Shown here: positions 43,290-50,969 of the stretch, piece by piece
How positions within the stretch are numbered: the stretch's first letter is position 1
How the letters are laid out: each line of letters begins with the position of its first letter
DNA from: Chloroflexota bacterium
Lineage (GTDB): Bacteria; Chloroflexota; Anaerolineae; Aggregatilineales; Phototrophicaceae
Reading direction: 5' to 3'
Assembly (NCBI GenBank): GCA_026709625.1
Contig: JAPOSR010000019.1
Coordinates: forward strand, 1 to 64,000
DNA length: 64,000 bases
Program-made: the position numbers and the translations under genes
The notes under the pieces: generated by a model
What the model was told of the DNA's origin: nothing
The model's input: only the letters and a program-made list of their open reading frames with translations
Databases searched by the model: none

Positions 43290-44726
43290 TCAGCCGTCCG
43301 CCCGCGTCAACAGCTCTTCCAGCCGTCCGGCTTCGATCGCGTCCAGCGCCGCGGCGACGGCTTCGACCAAGCCGGGCAGCGCGCTCAAATCGACATCCCA
43401 GAGCGCCTCGTTTCTCAGCGCAGCGCGCGCCAAGCCTTTGTGCGTCGCGGCGGCGCTCCATTGCCGGGCAAACCAATCCAGCAAGGGCGGGGCATCGTTG
43501 AGCGGGCAGGTGTCGCCGCGGTACAAGCGCAAAAAACCCGCCAGCGCCAAGACCAGCCGCTCGGGCAGCTCGCCCTCATGGGTCTGATAGCCCAGCAGCG
43601 ATGGCACGATGCGCTCTTTGACCTTGCTGGCGCTGTTGAGCGAGATGGTGCGCAGGCGATGATGGATGCGCGGGTTGCGGAAGCGGTCGAAGACATGACG
43701 CGCGAAGGCGTCCAGCTCCTGCCGCGGCAGCTCGCTGACCGACGGGATAACTTCCTGGAAGATAAGCTCCTGGAGAAAAGGCCCCAGCGCTGGATGCTCG
43801 ATGGCTTCGCGCACCGATTCAATGCCCAGCAGCAGCCCCAGCGGCACCATGGCGGTGTGCGCGCCATTCAGCAGGCGGACTTTGATGGTGCGGTAGGGCG
43901 TGGCATCGGCGACGACTTTGACATTCAGCGGTGTAGCGGCTCGTCCCAGCGGCAGCTCGTCCAGCAGGCTCTGTGGCGCTTCGATGATAAAGCTGTGATA
44001 GATCTCGCCAGCCACCAGCAGGCGGTCGCGGTAGCCCAACTGCGCAAAGAGGCGCTCGGCATCGGCGGCGGGATAACCGGGAATGATGCGGTCGACCAAG
44101 GTGTTGCAGAACAGGTTGCAATTCGCCAGCCAGGCGCGGAAGTCTTGCGGCAATGCCCATTGCGCGGCGTACTGCAGGATGATCTCGCGCAGGCGGGTTG
44201 CGTTGTCGGTGATCAATTCAGTCGGGATGATGATGCAGCCAACCTCGCTCGCTCCGCCGAAATGCCGCCACCGTTCATACAAGAAGCGCGTCAGCTTGGC
44301 GGGAAAAGTCGCTGGCGGGGCATCGTCCAGTTGGTCGTCTGGCGAATGCGCAATGCCCGATTCGGTGGTGTTGGAAACGATGAAGCGGATGCCAGCCTGA
44401 CGAGCTAGCGCCAGGTAAGACGCGAAGTCGTCATATGGATAGACGACGCGGTTGACGCAGGTGATCAACCGGGTCTGTTCGTGAAATTCGCCAGCCCGCA
44501 GGCCATGCAGCCAGGTCGTGAACAAGCCATCCTGGGCATCCAGCGCCTCGTAGCGGCCGGGCGTGGCTTTGACCAGCGCGATGCCAGCGCCAAAGTCCGC
44601 TTCATCATTCAGCGTCTCCACCAGCCAATCGACGAAGCCGCGCAGAAAGTTGCCGCCGCCGAATTGCACGATGCGCTCGGGCTGGCGCGGCGTTTTGCGA
44701 TTTTTCTTGCTCAAGAATTGCGTCAA
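43290..44726 (-). CDS. uxaB: Tagaturonate reductase / altronate oxidoreductase
   Basis: 478 residues from TTG 44726, with AAGGGG five bases upstream. Polyol-dehydrogenase (mannitol dehydrogenase) family: FGGGNFLRGFVDWLVETLN for NAD binding; NTTESGIAHSPDD; GCIIIPTELITDNATRLRE; NCNLFCNTLVDRIIPGYP with the catalytic lysine replaced region before it; VRLLNGAHTAMVPLG. The NTTESGI and PTELI motifs mark the UxaB branch. It reduces tagaturonate to altronate. The partner isomerase uxaC lies at 46549, but uxaA (altronate dehydratase) is not in the window. Confidence 0.9.
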   Translation of the reverse strand: MTQFLSKKNRKTPRQPERIVQFGGGNFLRGFVDWLVETLNDEADFGAGIALVKATPGRYEALDAQDGLFTTWLHGLRAGEFHEQTRLITCVNRVVYPYDDFASYLALARQAGIRFIVSNTTESGIAHSPDDQLDDAPPATFPAKLTRFLYERWRHFGGASEVGCIIIPTELITDNATRLREIILQYAAQWALPQDFRAWLANCNLFCNTLVDRIIPGYPAADAERLFAQLGYRDRLLVAGEIYHSFIIEAPQSLLDELPLGRAATPLNVKVVADATPYRTIKVRLLNGAHTAMVPLGLLLGIESVREAIEHPALGPFLQELIFQEVIPSVSELPRQELDAFARHVFDRFRNPRIHHRLRTISLNSASKVKERIVPSLLGYQTHEGELPERLVLALAGFLRLYRGDTCPLNDAPPLLDWFARQWSAAATHKGLARAALRNEALWDVDLSALPGLVEAVAAALDAIEAGRLEELLTRADG

Positions 44727-44894
44727 CTCGCCCCTTCATGATGACCCGCTTGTGTTACGACCCAGTACTATACTACGATGTGAAAAGTCCGATAGACAGG
44801 TCGAAGATTTATTTCATCTGCGGCGAAGATTGCTTGATGCGATTACAATGCAGCGTATAACTTCTGCCGCTCGGAAACATGCCAGGTCAAGCCA

Positions 44895-46457
44895 ATGTCG
44901 AGTCCCGAAGCCATAAGCTACATTGCATTGCTGGCGTTTGGACCGGCTATCGGCGTGTTCGTCCTGCGACAAAGCCTCCCGAGCCTCCCAACTTTCGCGC
45001 GGGCCTATGCTGTCTTTCTGTTTGTAGCCTGCATCGCCTTGCTGGTCGCGCATACACTGATCCGAATCCCGCCTTACTACGACAAAGTGCTGTGGGTCGA
45101 TAGGTGGCTTTGGAATGTAAAACACGAATACTCGATTCCCACGACATTCGCTACCCTGCAGCTGGCGATAATCGCTTTGTTGGCCATTCTCACCGCCTTG
45201 TCCGCAAAATCAAAGCCAGCTTGGCGCCGCCTTTATTTTCTTGCCTTTGGCATCCTCTTTATCTATCTGGCGCTGGACGAGTATTACCTCCTTCACGAAG
45301 CCAATGAGCTGCTGTACGGGTCAATATATGCGGGCATCGGCGCAATCATCGTGCTGGCTGCGCTGCGTGTCCTGCCCCGTTCGCGCGCGCGAGGCCTGCT
45401 GCTTAGCGGCTTGGCGCTCGCGGCCGCAGGCGGCTTGGGCATAGACCTGTTCAATTACAACGACACTTGCCTGCGTTTCCTGCCTAGCGATGCTTGCTTT
45501 GCCTTTAAATACCTTGAAGAAGGTCTTGAAATGCTGGGGATGTGCTTGACGCTACTCGCCATGCTGGAGATTTATTGCGAAGTCAAACCGAAACCCAGAC
45601 CCATGTACAGCCGCCTGCTGTTTGCAACGCCGCTGCTTTTGGCGGTCATGCTGCCAGTGTCAGTCTCTGTTCGGCAATACTATTTCGACTTGCACGAGCC
45701 CCCATGGCGCCTGATCAACCCTTGGTTGCTTCAAACGCGCGAAAACCTGTTAGGGCTGGCATTCGGGGTTAGACATAATACACTGGACAATTCACAACTC
45801 GTGTTTCCATGGCATTTCTACGGACAACTCGGCTCCGACACGCAATACCGCAGCACACTGGATATCGACGGGCGCATCGGCGATAACAAGCTGGAAACAC
45901 CCGGCTATTGGATCTTGTTTCAGCGCGGGGTCACCGAGCCGACAGATATGGCGATTGTCGAGGCGATTCTGGACGAATACGACTATGAAGCCTGCGACAT
46001 GCAGACTTTTCCCAACAGTGCCGATCTGTACACCTACCGCTGGAAGAGCCTGCGCTGCGATGCATTGCCGAAAACGATATACGACACCGATGTGGGTGCC
46101 TACTGGCATTACGGCGCGCGCCACGTCGAGACCAGGCTGCTCTTAACAGGCGCATGGCAAAGGACTACTGACGCCGACCCAGACGCCCACAATATCTCGT
46201 TCCAACTGATCGATGCCGACTGGCGCAGCCACGCGCAGATTGACTTGCCGACTGGGAGCTTGAGCGATATGCGGCAATTCGTCTTCGAGCTCGCAGACGT
46301 CCCCGCCGGCGACTATCGGCTTATGGCAGTCACCTATGACTCGCGGACAGGCGAACGACAGGCATGGCAAGGCAACGAAGACTGGATCCCTGAAATGCAG
46401 CCGCTGGCGGAGATTGCGATTCCCGAGCGAGCTGCTGATGCCACTGCATCAAGCTGA
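44895..46457 (+). CDS. Polytopic membrane protein with soluble C-terminal domain
   Basis: 520 residues. Residues 1-250 have about seven hydrophobic helices. One contains FIYLALDEYYLLHEANELL, an acidic/His-rich helix motif (LDE...LHE) I associate with a poorly characterised membrane family in cyanobacteria and Chloroflexota. Residues 275-515 form an exported beta-rich domain (WHFYGQLGSDTQYR, AHNISFQLIDADWRSHAQI, LPTGSLSDMRQFVF). ATG 44895 has AGGTC upstream. It sits between, and opposite to, uxaB and uxaC, so it is not part of their operon. Function unknown. Confidence 0.7.
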   Translation: MSSPEAISYIALLAFGPAIGVFVLRQSLPSLPTFARAYAVFLFVACIALLVAHTLIRIPPYYDKVLWVDRWLWNVKHEYSIPTTFATLQLAIIALLAILTALSAKSKPAWRRLYFLAFGILFIYLALDEYYLLHEANELLYGSIYAGIGAIIVLAALRVLPRSRARGLLLSGLALAAAGGLGIDLFNYNDTCLRFLPSDACFAFKYLEEGLEMLGMCLTLLAMLEIYCEVKPKPRPMYSRLLFATPLLLAVMLPVSVSVRQYYFDLHEPPWRLINPWLLQTRENLLGLAFGVRHNTLDNSQLVFPWHFYGQLGSDTQYRSTLDIDGRIGDNKLETPGYWILFQRGVTEPTDMAIVEAILDEYDYEACDMQTFPNSADLYTYRWKSLRCDALPKTIYDTDVGAYWHYGARHVETRLLLTGAWQRTTDADPDAHNISFQLIDADWRSHAQIDLPTGSLSDMRQFVFELADVPAGDYRLMAVTYDSRTGERQAWQGNEDWIPEMQPLAEIAIPERAADATASS

Positions 46458-46548
46458 ACGCCCGCGCCCGCAATGCTTGAGCACCGAGGGGGGATTTTTG
46501 CTTCCCCTAACTTGTCGGGTGGACCAAGGGGGCTGCCTGTCCCGCTCA

Positions 46549-47973
46549 TCACAAACGATAGGTTTCTTTCGCCAGGTCATAGGCCAGCGCGCGCATCATG
46601 GCTTGGGCGTCTTCGTCATCAATGAAACCGCGAACCAACTGCCCAGCCAGCCAATGCGCGCAAGCCCGCCGCCAGACATCATGCCGCGCCGGAATGCTGG
46701 GATAGGCGCGCGTGTCATCGTTGAAGCCCGCTAGGTTGTAGATGCCAGCTGTTTCGACCACAGCGTCCAAAAAGCGAATGATGCCCAGCCAGCTGTCATA
46801 AAACCACCAAGGCGGTCCCAGGCGCAGGGTAGGGTAGTGGCCAGCCAGTGGCGCAAGCTCGCGGCTGAGCGTGGTTTCGTCCAGGTTGAAGAGCACGAGC
46901 CGCAGCTTGCTGTGGTTGCCGAAGCGGTCGAGCAGCGGTTTCAGGCTGCGCGTGAATTCGCTGGCTGTGGGCAGGTCCGCGCCCATATCCCGCCCGTGCC
47001 GCGCGTAAAGAGCTGGATTATGGTTGCGCCACGAGCCGATATGCAGCTGCATCACCAAGCCGTCTTCGCTGCTCATCCGCGCCATTTCCAGCAGCATGTG
47101 GCCGGTGAAGCGCTTGGCATCATCACGGCTGGCTTCTCTCTTCAGCGCCCGCTGGAAGATGGCCTCGGCGGTGGTGGCATCCAGCTTTTCGGTATAGGCG
47201 GATGCAGCAGCGTGGTCGGTGGCTGTCGCGCCCAGCGACTGGAAGCAGGCTCTGCGTTCTTCGAGCGCCTGGATATAGCTGGCATAATCGCGGATTGTCG
47301 CCCCAGCCGCCTCGCCCAGCCGCTCGATATTGTCGTGCCAGTCCGCATCGATATTGACCACGGCATCGGGGCGAAAAGTGGGGATGATGCGCCCGCTCCA
47401 GCCCGATTCGCGGATGGCGATATGCTGCGCCAGGCTGTCGGTGGCGGCGTCGGTGGTGGCTAAGACCTCGATATTGAAGCGCTCGTACAAGGCGCGCGGA
47501 CGGAAGGCGTCGCTTGCCAACTGCGCAGCGATTTCGTCATAAATCGTCATGGCATTGGCGCTGTTCAGCTTGCGGGTGACGCCAAAGACATCCGCCAGCT
47601 CATCGCGTATCCAGATGCCGGTCGGCGTGGCGCGAAAGAGATGCCAATTGTCACAGACCAACTGCCAGATCTTGCGGTGGTCGCTTTCGATCGGCGCGCC
47701 CGTCAACGTGGGGATGCCCAGCCGCTCCAGAGAAATCCCCTGCGAATAGAGCATGCGAAAGATGTAGTGGTCGGGGATGATCAGCAAATCGACCGGGCTG
47801 CCAAACTGGTAGTTGGGGTCGGCAAACAGGCGCGGATCAACATGGCCATGCGGACAGACCAGCGGCAGGTTTTTTGCGCCCTCGTAGAGCTGCGCGGCGG
47901 CGCGCTGGATATCTGGCTGGGCAGAAAAGTAGCGGTTGCGCATGGGCAGATTTCGCACTGGCGAGCGTGTCAT
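46549..47973 (-). CDS. uxaC: Glucuronate/galacturonate isomerase
   Basis: 474 residues from ATG 47973 (464 if the ATG at 47943 is used; neither has a clear RBS). Amidohydrolase-fold uronate isomerase. LPLVCPHGHVDPRLFADPNYQF is the hallmark N-terminal metal motif; AELADVFGV and LEVLATTDAATDSLAQH follow; LQLHIGSWRNHNPALY and AGFNDDTRAYPSIPARHDVWRRA complete the family pattern. Converts glucuronate to fructuronate or galacturonate to tagaturonate, feeding uxaB. Upstream of it lies MITE copy F. Confidence 0.95.
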   Translation of the reverse strand: MTRSPVRNLPMRNRYFSAQPDIQRAAAQLYEGAKNLPLVCPHGHVDPRLFADPNYQFGSPVDLLIIPDHYIFRMLYSQGISLERLGIPTLTGAPIESDHRKIWQLVCDNWHLFRATPTGIWIRDELADVFGVTRKLNSANAMTIYDEIAAQLASDAFRPRALYERFNIEVLATTDAATDSLAQHIAIRESGWSGRIIPTFRPDAVVNIDADWHDNIERLGEAAGATIRDYASYIQALEERRACFQSLGATATDHAAASAYTEKLDATTAEAIFQRALKREASRDDAKRFTGHMLLEMARMSSEDGLVMQLHIGSWRNHNPALYARHGRDMGADLPTASEFTRSLKPLLDRFGNHSKLRLVLFNLDETTLSRELAPLAGHYPTLRLGPPWWFYDSWLGIIRFLDAVVETAGIYNLAGFNDDTRAYPSIPARHDVWRRACAHWLAGQLVRGFIDDEDAQAMMRALAYDLAKETYRL

Positions 47974-48027
47974 TGCTGACCGTTATTGTACCCACAGCCC
48001 TGCGCGCGGCAAGCCCCCGCCGCTGCC

Positions 48028-48207
48028 GGGAGTGGCGATTTTTTGTGGATACGCGTTGCTTTTACCCCCCCCCCACACACACACACAAAATGAGGGAGGG
48101 GCTACCATGCTGCGGAAGCGCAGGCAAAACTCCCCTTCCCTCGCTCTGGGGGCAAGGGGCCGGGGGATGGGGGCTTGGTTGCCATATCCACGCAACCAGC
48201 CACTCCG
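48028..48207 (+). repeat. MITE-like repeat, copy F (most complete)
   Basis: 180 bp with both termini: left GGGAGTGGCGATTTTTTGTG then GATACGCGTTGC; right, read inward on the other strand, CGGAGTGGCTGGTTGCGTGG then ATATGGCAACC. Between them: a run of C interrupted by (CA)n, TGAGGGAGGGGCTACCATGC, the GCGGAAGCGCAGG core, CTCCCCTTCCCTCG, and GGGGGCAAGGGGCCGGGGG. The C-tract can pair with the G-tract, and GGGAGGGG with CCCCTTCCC. No open frame of note. Confidence 0.85.
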
Positions 48208-48262
48208 CCGCTTTCGTGGCAAAATCTCGCCTCTCCATGACCTGACGACGGGATTGCGCAGC

Positions 48263-49552
48263 CTAGAGCGCAAACAGTTCGCGGAGATCGACCAGGCGGC
48301 CGGTTTCTATGGACAGATTGGCGGCGATGCCCACCAGCGCCGAAGCCGCGCCATCGATATGCGTTGCGGCGCGCTCAAGCGGGTCGGGCTGGGCATCGGG
48401 CGCGAAGAGCTCTGCCAGCATACGCGGGTCTGCGCCGCCATGACCGCCCGCCGCCTTGGGCGTTTCAATTCGGTAGGGCTCGCCAAACATGGGGAATACG
48501 CGAATGTCGGCCCGCTCGAAAGCGCCTTTGCTGGCAGAGGCGGCGGCTTTCTCGGCGCGCAGGTGGGTAACATTTTCCACGATATCCATTTCCAGCCGCC
48601 CGCGCGTCCCCGTCACCGCCACGCGCAGGCCCTCCCAGGGCGCATAAGCCACCAGACAATAAGACAGCAACGCGCCATTGCTGTAGCGCGCTGTGACAGT
48701 CATGGTGTCTTCGGCTGTGATGGGCGCGCCAAAGACATTTTGGTCGCGGATATAGCCGGTCTCGGCTTCTGCAGCCAAATATAGTCCGCGGAAAGCCGGT
48801 TTTGTATTCAGGTCTAGGGCGAACGGGTCGTCGGTCGCTGCGGATACGCCAGTATAGCGCGCATAATCGTAGCTTTCGCCGCGCGCCTTGGCATTGTCCG
48901 CGCCATAGAAGAGCAGATCGCCCAAGGCGAAGACTTGCTCGGGACGCGCGTCAACCCACCAGTTGACCAGGTCGAAATGATGCGTGGCTTTGTGCACCAG
49001 CAAGCCGCCGCTGTTGGCTTTTTCGCGATGCCAGCGCCGGAAATAATCCGCGCCATGACTCGTGTCGAGCAGCCAGCTGAAATCGACCAGCAGCGGGCGT
49101 CCGACCACGCCAGCGCGCAGCAGCTCGCAGAAACGCGCATAGGCTGGCGCATAACGATAATTAAAAGTGACCCGCAGCGATCTGCCCGTGCGCCACACCG
49201 CCGCGAAGATGTCTTGCAGCCTGTCCAATGTCGTGGTCAGCGGCTTTTCGCAGATGACATCGCAGCCGGCTTCCAGCGCCGCGATGATGTACTGATGATG
49301 CCAGGCATCGACTGTGGTTACGATGACCGTGTCGGGCTGGGTTTCTGTCAGCATGCGCGTGAAGTCGTCAGCGTGATAAGTGGGGGCTGGCGCCGGCAGC
49401 TGCGCCGTGTACCAGTTCATGCGACTGTGGCTGAGGTCGCAGAGCGCGACCAAGCGGGCTTGGTCGGGATACTGACTGATGATGGCATGGATGAACATGC
49501 CCGCGCGCGAGCCTGTGCCGACGATGGCATAGTTTTTTCTGAGACTGGACAT
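48263..49552 (-). CDS. Gfo/Idh/MocA-family oxidoreductase
   Basis: 429 residues from ATG 49552 (AGGGA five bases before). NAD loop [18 protein letters not shown]; the family EKP motif in [13 protein letters not shown]; the catalytic histidine/lysine region [20 protein letters not shown]-terminal beta-sheet domain ends [18 protein letters not shown]. Relatives oxidise or reduce sugars and cyclitols. Near iolB/iolC it could serve as an inositol-type dehydrogenase, but the sequence alone does not prove that. Confidence 0.88.
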   Translation of the reverse strand: MSSLRKNYAIVGTGSRAGMFIHAIISQYPDQARLVALCDLSHSRMNWYTAQLPAPAPTYHADDFTRMLTETQPDTVIVTTVDAWHHQYIIAALEAGCDVICEKPLTTTLDRLQDIFAAVWRTGRSLRVTFNYRYAPAYARFCELLRAGVVGRPLLVDFSWLLDTSHGADYFRRWHREKANSGGLLVHKATHHFDLVNWWVDARPEQVFALGDLLFYGADNAKARGESYDYARYTGVSAATDDPFALDLNTKPAFRGLYLAAEAETGYIRDQNVFGAPITAEDTMTVTARYSNGALLSYCLVAYAPWEGLRVAVTGTRGRLEMDIVENVTHLRAEKAAASASKGAFERADIRVFPMFGEPYRIETPKAAGGHGGADPRMLAELFAPDAQPDPLERAATHIDGAASALVGIAANLSIETGRLVDLRELFAL

Positions 49553-49583
49553 GGCATTCCCTGCGACGGCTGACAATCAAGCC

Positions 49584-49612
49584 AGTATGATACAAGCGTA
49601 AAAGATAAACAA
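49584..49612 (-). promoter_or_regulatory. Candidate promoter for the Gfo/Idh gene
   Basis: On the minus strand TTGTTT (-35-like, 4/6) and CATACT (-10-like, 4/6) are separated by 17 bases, 32 bases upstream of the ATG at 49552. The stretch is AT-rich compared with its surroundings. Confidence 0.45.
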
Positions 49613-49708
49613 AATAGACCGTCAGGGATTCTGTGCGGACTTTCTTTACAGTCGCCGCGGCTTTGAATCAGCAGCCTTTACCAAGTTGACCAGCAAAGGA
49701 TAGTCCTC

Positions 49709-50152
49709 ATGACTCATCAGCGCATCCTCACCAAGTCCAGCAAAGACGGCAATATATTCCCCGATATCGACTATCGCACCAGCAAAGCGGTCCGCGCCGG
49801 CAACATGGTCTTTGTCGAAGGACAGACGGGCTTGACCATGGACGGCAGCGGCTTTGTGGGGGAAGGCGACCCAGCCGCCCAAGCCGACCATGCGATGAAA
49901 AATGTCAAAATCATCCTGGAAGCGGCTGGCGCGCGCATGAGCGACATCTGCAAAATCACCACGTATGTGACCGATGCCAGCTATCGCGAGCTGGTTTATC
50001 CAGTGCTGGCGCGGCACATGCCGGCTGTGTATCCTTGCTCAACTGGCGTGGTGGTTTCGGCGCTGGGGAAACCGTATGTCGATTTTGAGATCGATGTCTT
50101 CGCGGTGATACCCGATGACCGGGCAGCAGAAGCGCATACTCCGGGCAAATGA
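49709..50152 (+). CDS. RidA-family protein lacking the usual arginine
   Basis: 147 residues. Trimeric YjgF/YER057c/UK114 fold: NMVFVEGQTGLT; DHAMKNVKIILEAAGARMSDICKITTYVTD; and the C-terminal PYVDFEIDVFAVI. In RidA proper the imine-deaminating arginine sits in a PAR motif; the equivalent here is YPCSTGVVV, so the Arg is Ser and classic deaminase activity is doubtful. It belongs to another Rid subgroup. RBS AAAGGATAG before ATG 49709. Convergent with the P-loop gene. Confidence 0.88.
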   Translation: MTHQRILTKSSKDGNIFPDIDYRTSKAVRAGNMVFVEGQTGLTMDGSGFVGEGDPAAQADHAMKNVKIILEAAGARMSDICKITTYVTDASYRELVYPVLARHMPAVYPCSTGVVVSALGKPYVDFEIDVFAVIPDDRAAEAHTPGK

Positions 50153-50165
50153 TTGTCAGGGTGCC

Positions 50166-50969
50166 TCACACCTTCCACCAGGCGCGCGCGGCGGGGCTCG
50201 ATTCGGCATGTCGCAGCGCGGCTTGGGCTTCGTCTGGCTTGGCGCGCAGCTGGGGCAGATCGGCCAGGTGCGCATAGACCGAGCCGCGAGTTGGCAGGAG
50301 CGTTTCCACCGGCAAAATGCTGGCATGGCGGCGGCGCAGCAACCGCAGATAGACAGCGGCATAAGTCGCCGGGCAATAGGCTGAGGCGCGCGGCTGCCTG
50401 GCCAGGCCAAGCGTTTGCGCCAGCGTTTGCAGGTCTTGCCACAGCGCGCGCAGCACATTCGGCGGCGCGTCATCCGCCTCATTTGAATGCTGGGGCGCGG
50501 CGATGGTTTGGGCGCGTTTGGCTTCGATGCCGGCGCGCACTTCACGCGAGGGCACGGGCACGACAAATTGCGTGCGCGCATCCCTCAGCAGTGGCTCGGC
50601 GGCATCGTCCCGCGCCTGCGCCAGCTCGATCAGCCGTCCGCCGATCAGGGGCAATTCGCCGATTAGCAAGTCGCAAGCGAGTGTTGGCAGCTGCGCTCGC
50701 AGCCAATTGCCCGCCGCGCGCATAACCAGCGGATGCGTCGCGCCATTCTCCAGAGGATGCCGCGGGCTTTCAAAAGGCTGGCGCAGCACATCCCACTGCA
50801 GCAGCGTGACCGCGCGCCCGGCCTCGCCGGCCAGCAGCGCCAGTTGCTGCAACAGCAGACTCTTGCCCACGCCCGGCAGCCCGGCGAAGAAGACGCGGTC
50901 GCACCCGCCGATCAATGTTATGAAGCGCTCGCGGATTGCCGATTCTGGCGGCAGGCTCGACTCAGCCAT
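50166..50969 (-). CDS. P-loop NTPase of unknown function
   Basis: 267 residues from ATG 50969, which overlaps the end of the TPP-enzyme gene (ATGGCTGA). Walker A is FAGLPGVGKSLLLQQLALLAG. A hydrophobic strand followed by ExP (ACDLLIGELPLIGGRLIEL) may be the Walker B region. The C-terminal half is helical and basic (YAAVYLRLLRRRHAS). No family recognised. Translational coupling to the TPP enzyme suggests joint regulation or a chaperone/activator role, as an inference. Confidence 0.7.
   Translation of the reverse strand: MAESSLPPESAIRERFITLIGGCDRVFFAGLPGVGKSLLLQQLALLAGEAGRAVTLLQWDVLRQPFESPRHPLENGATHPLVMRAAGNWLRAQLPTLACDLLIGELPLIGGRLIELAQARDDAAEPLLRDARTQFVVPVPSREVRAGIEAKRAQTIAAPQHSNEADDAPPNVLRALWQDLQTLAQTLGLARQPRASAYCPATYAAVYLRLLRRRHASILPVETLLPTRGSVYAHLADLPQLRAKPDEAQAALRHAESSPAARAWWKV

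Noticed and set aside
48062-48087. C-run followed by CACACACA as a possible assembly error or phase-variable tract
   Set aside because: It is inside a repeat element and not in a coding region, so slippage would not switch a gene; kept only as part of the repeat description.
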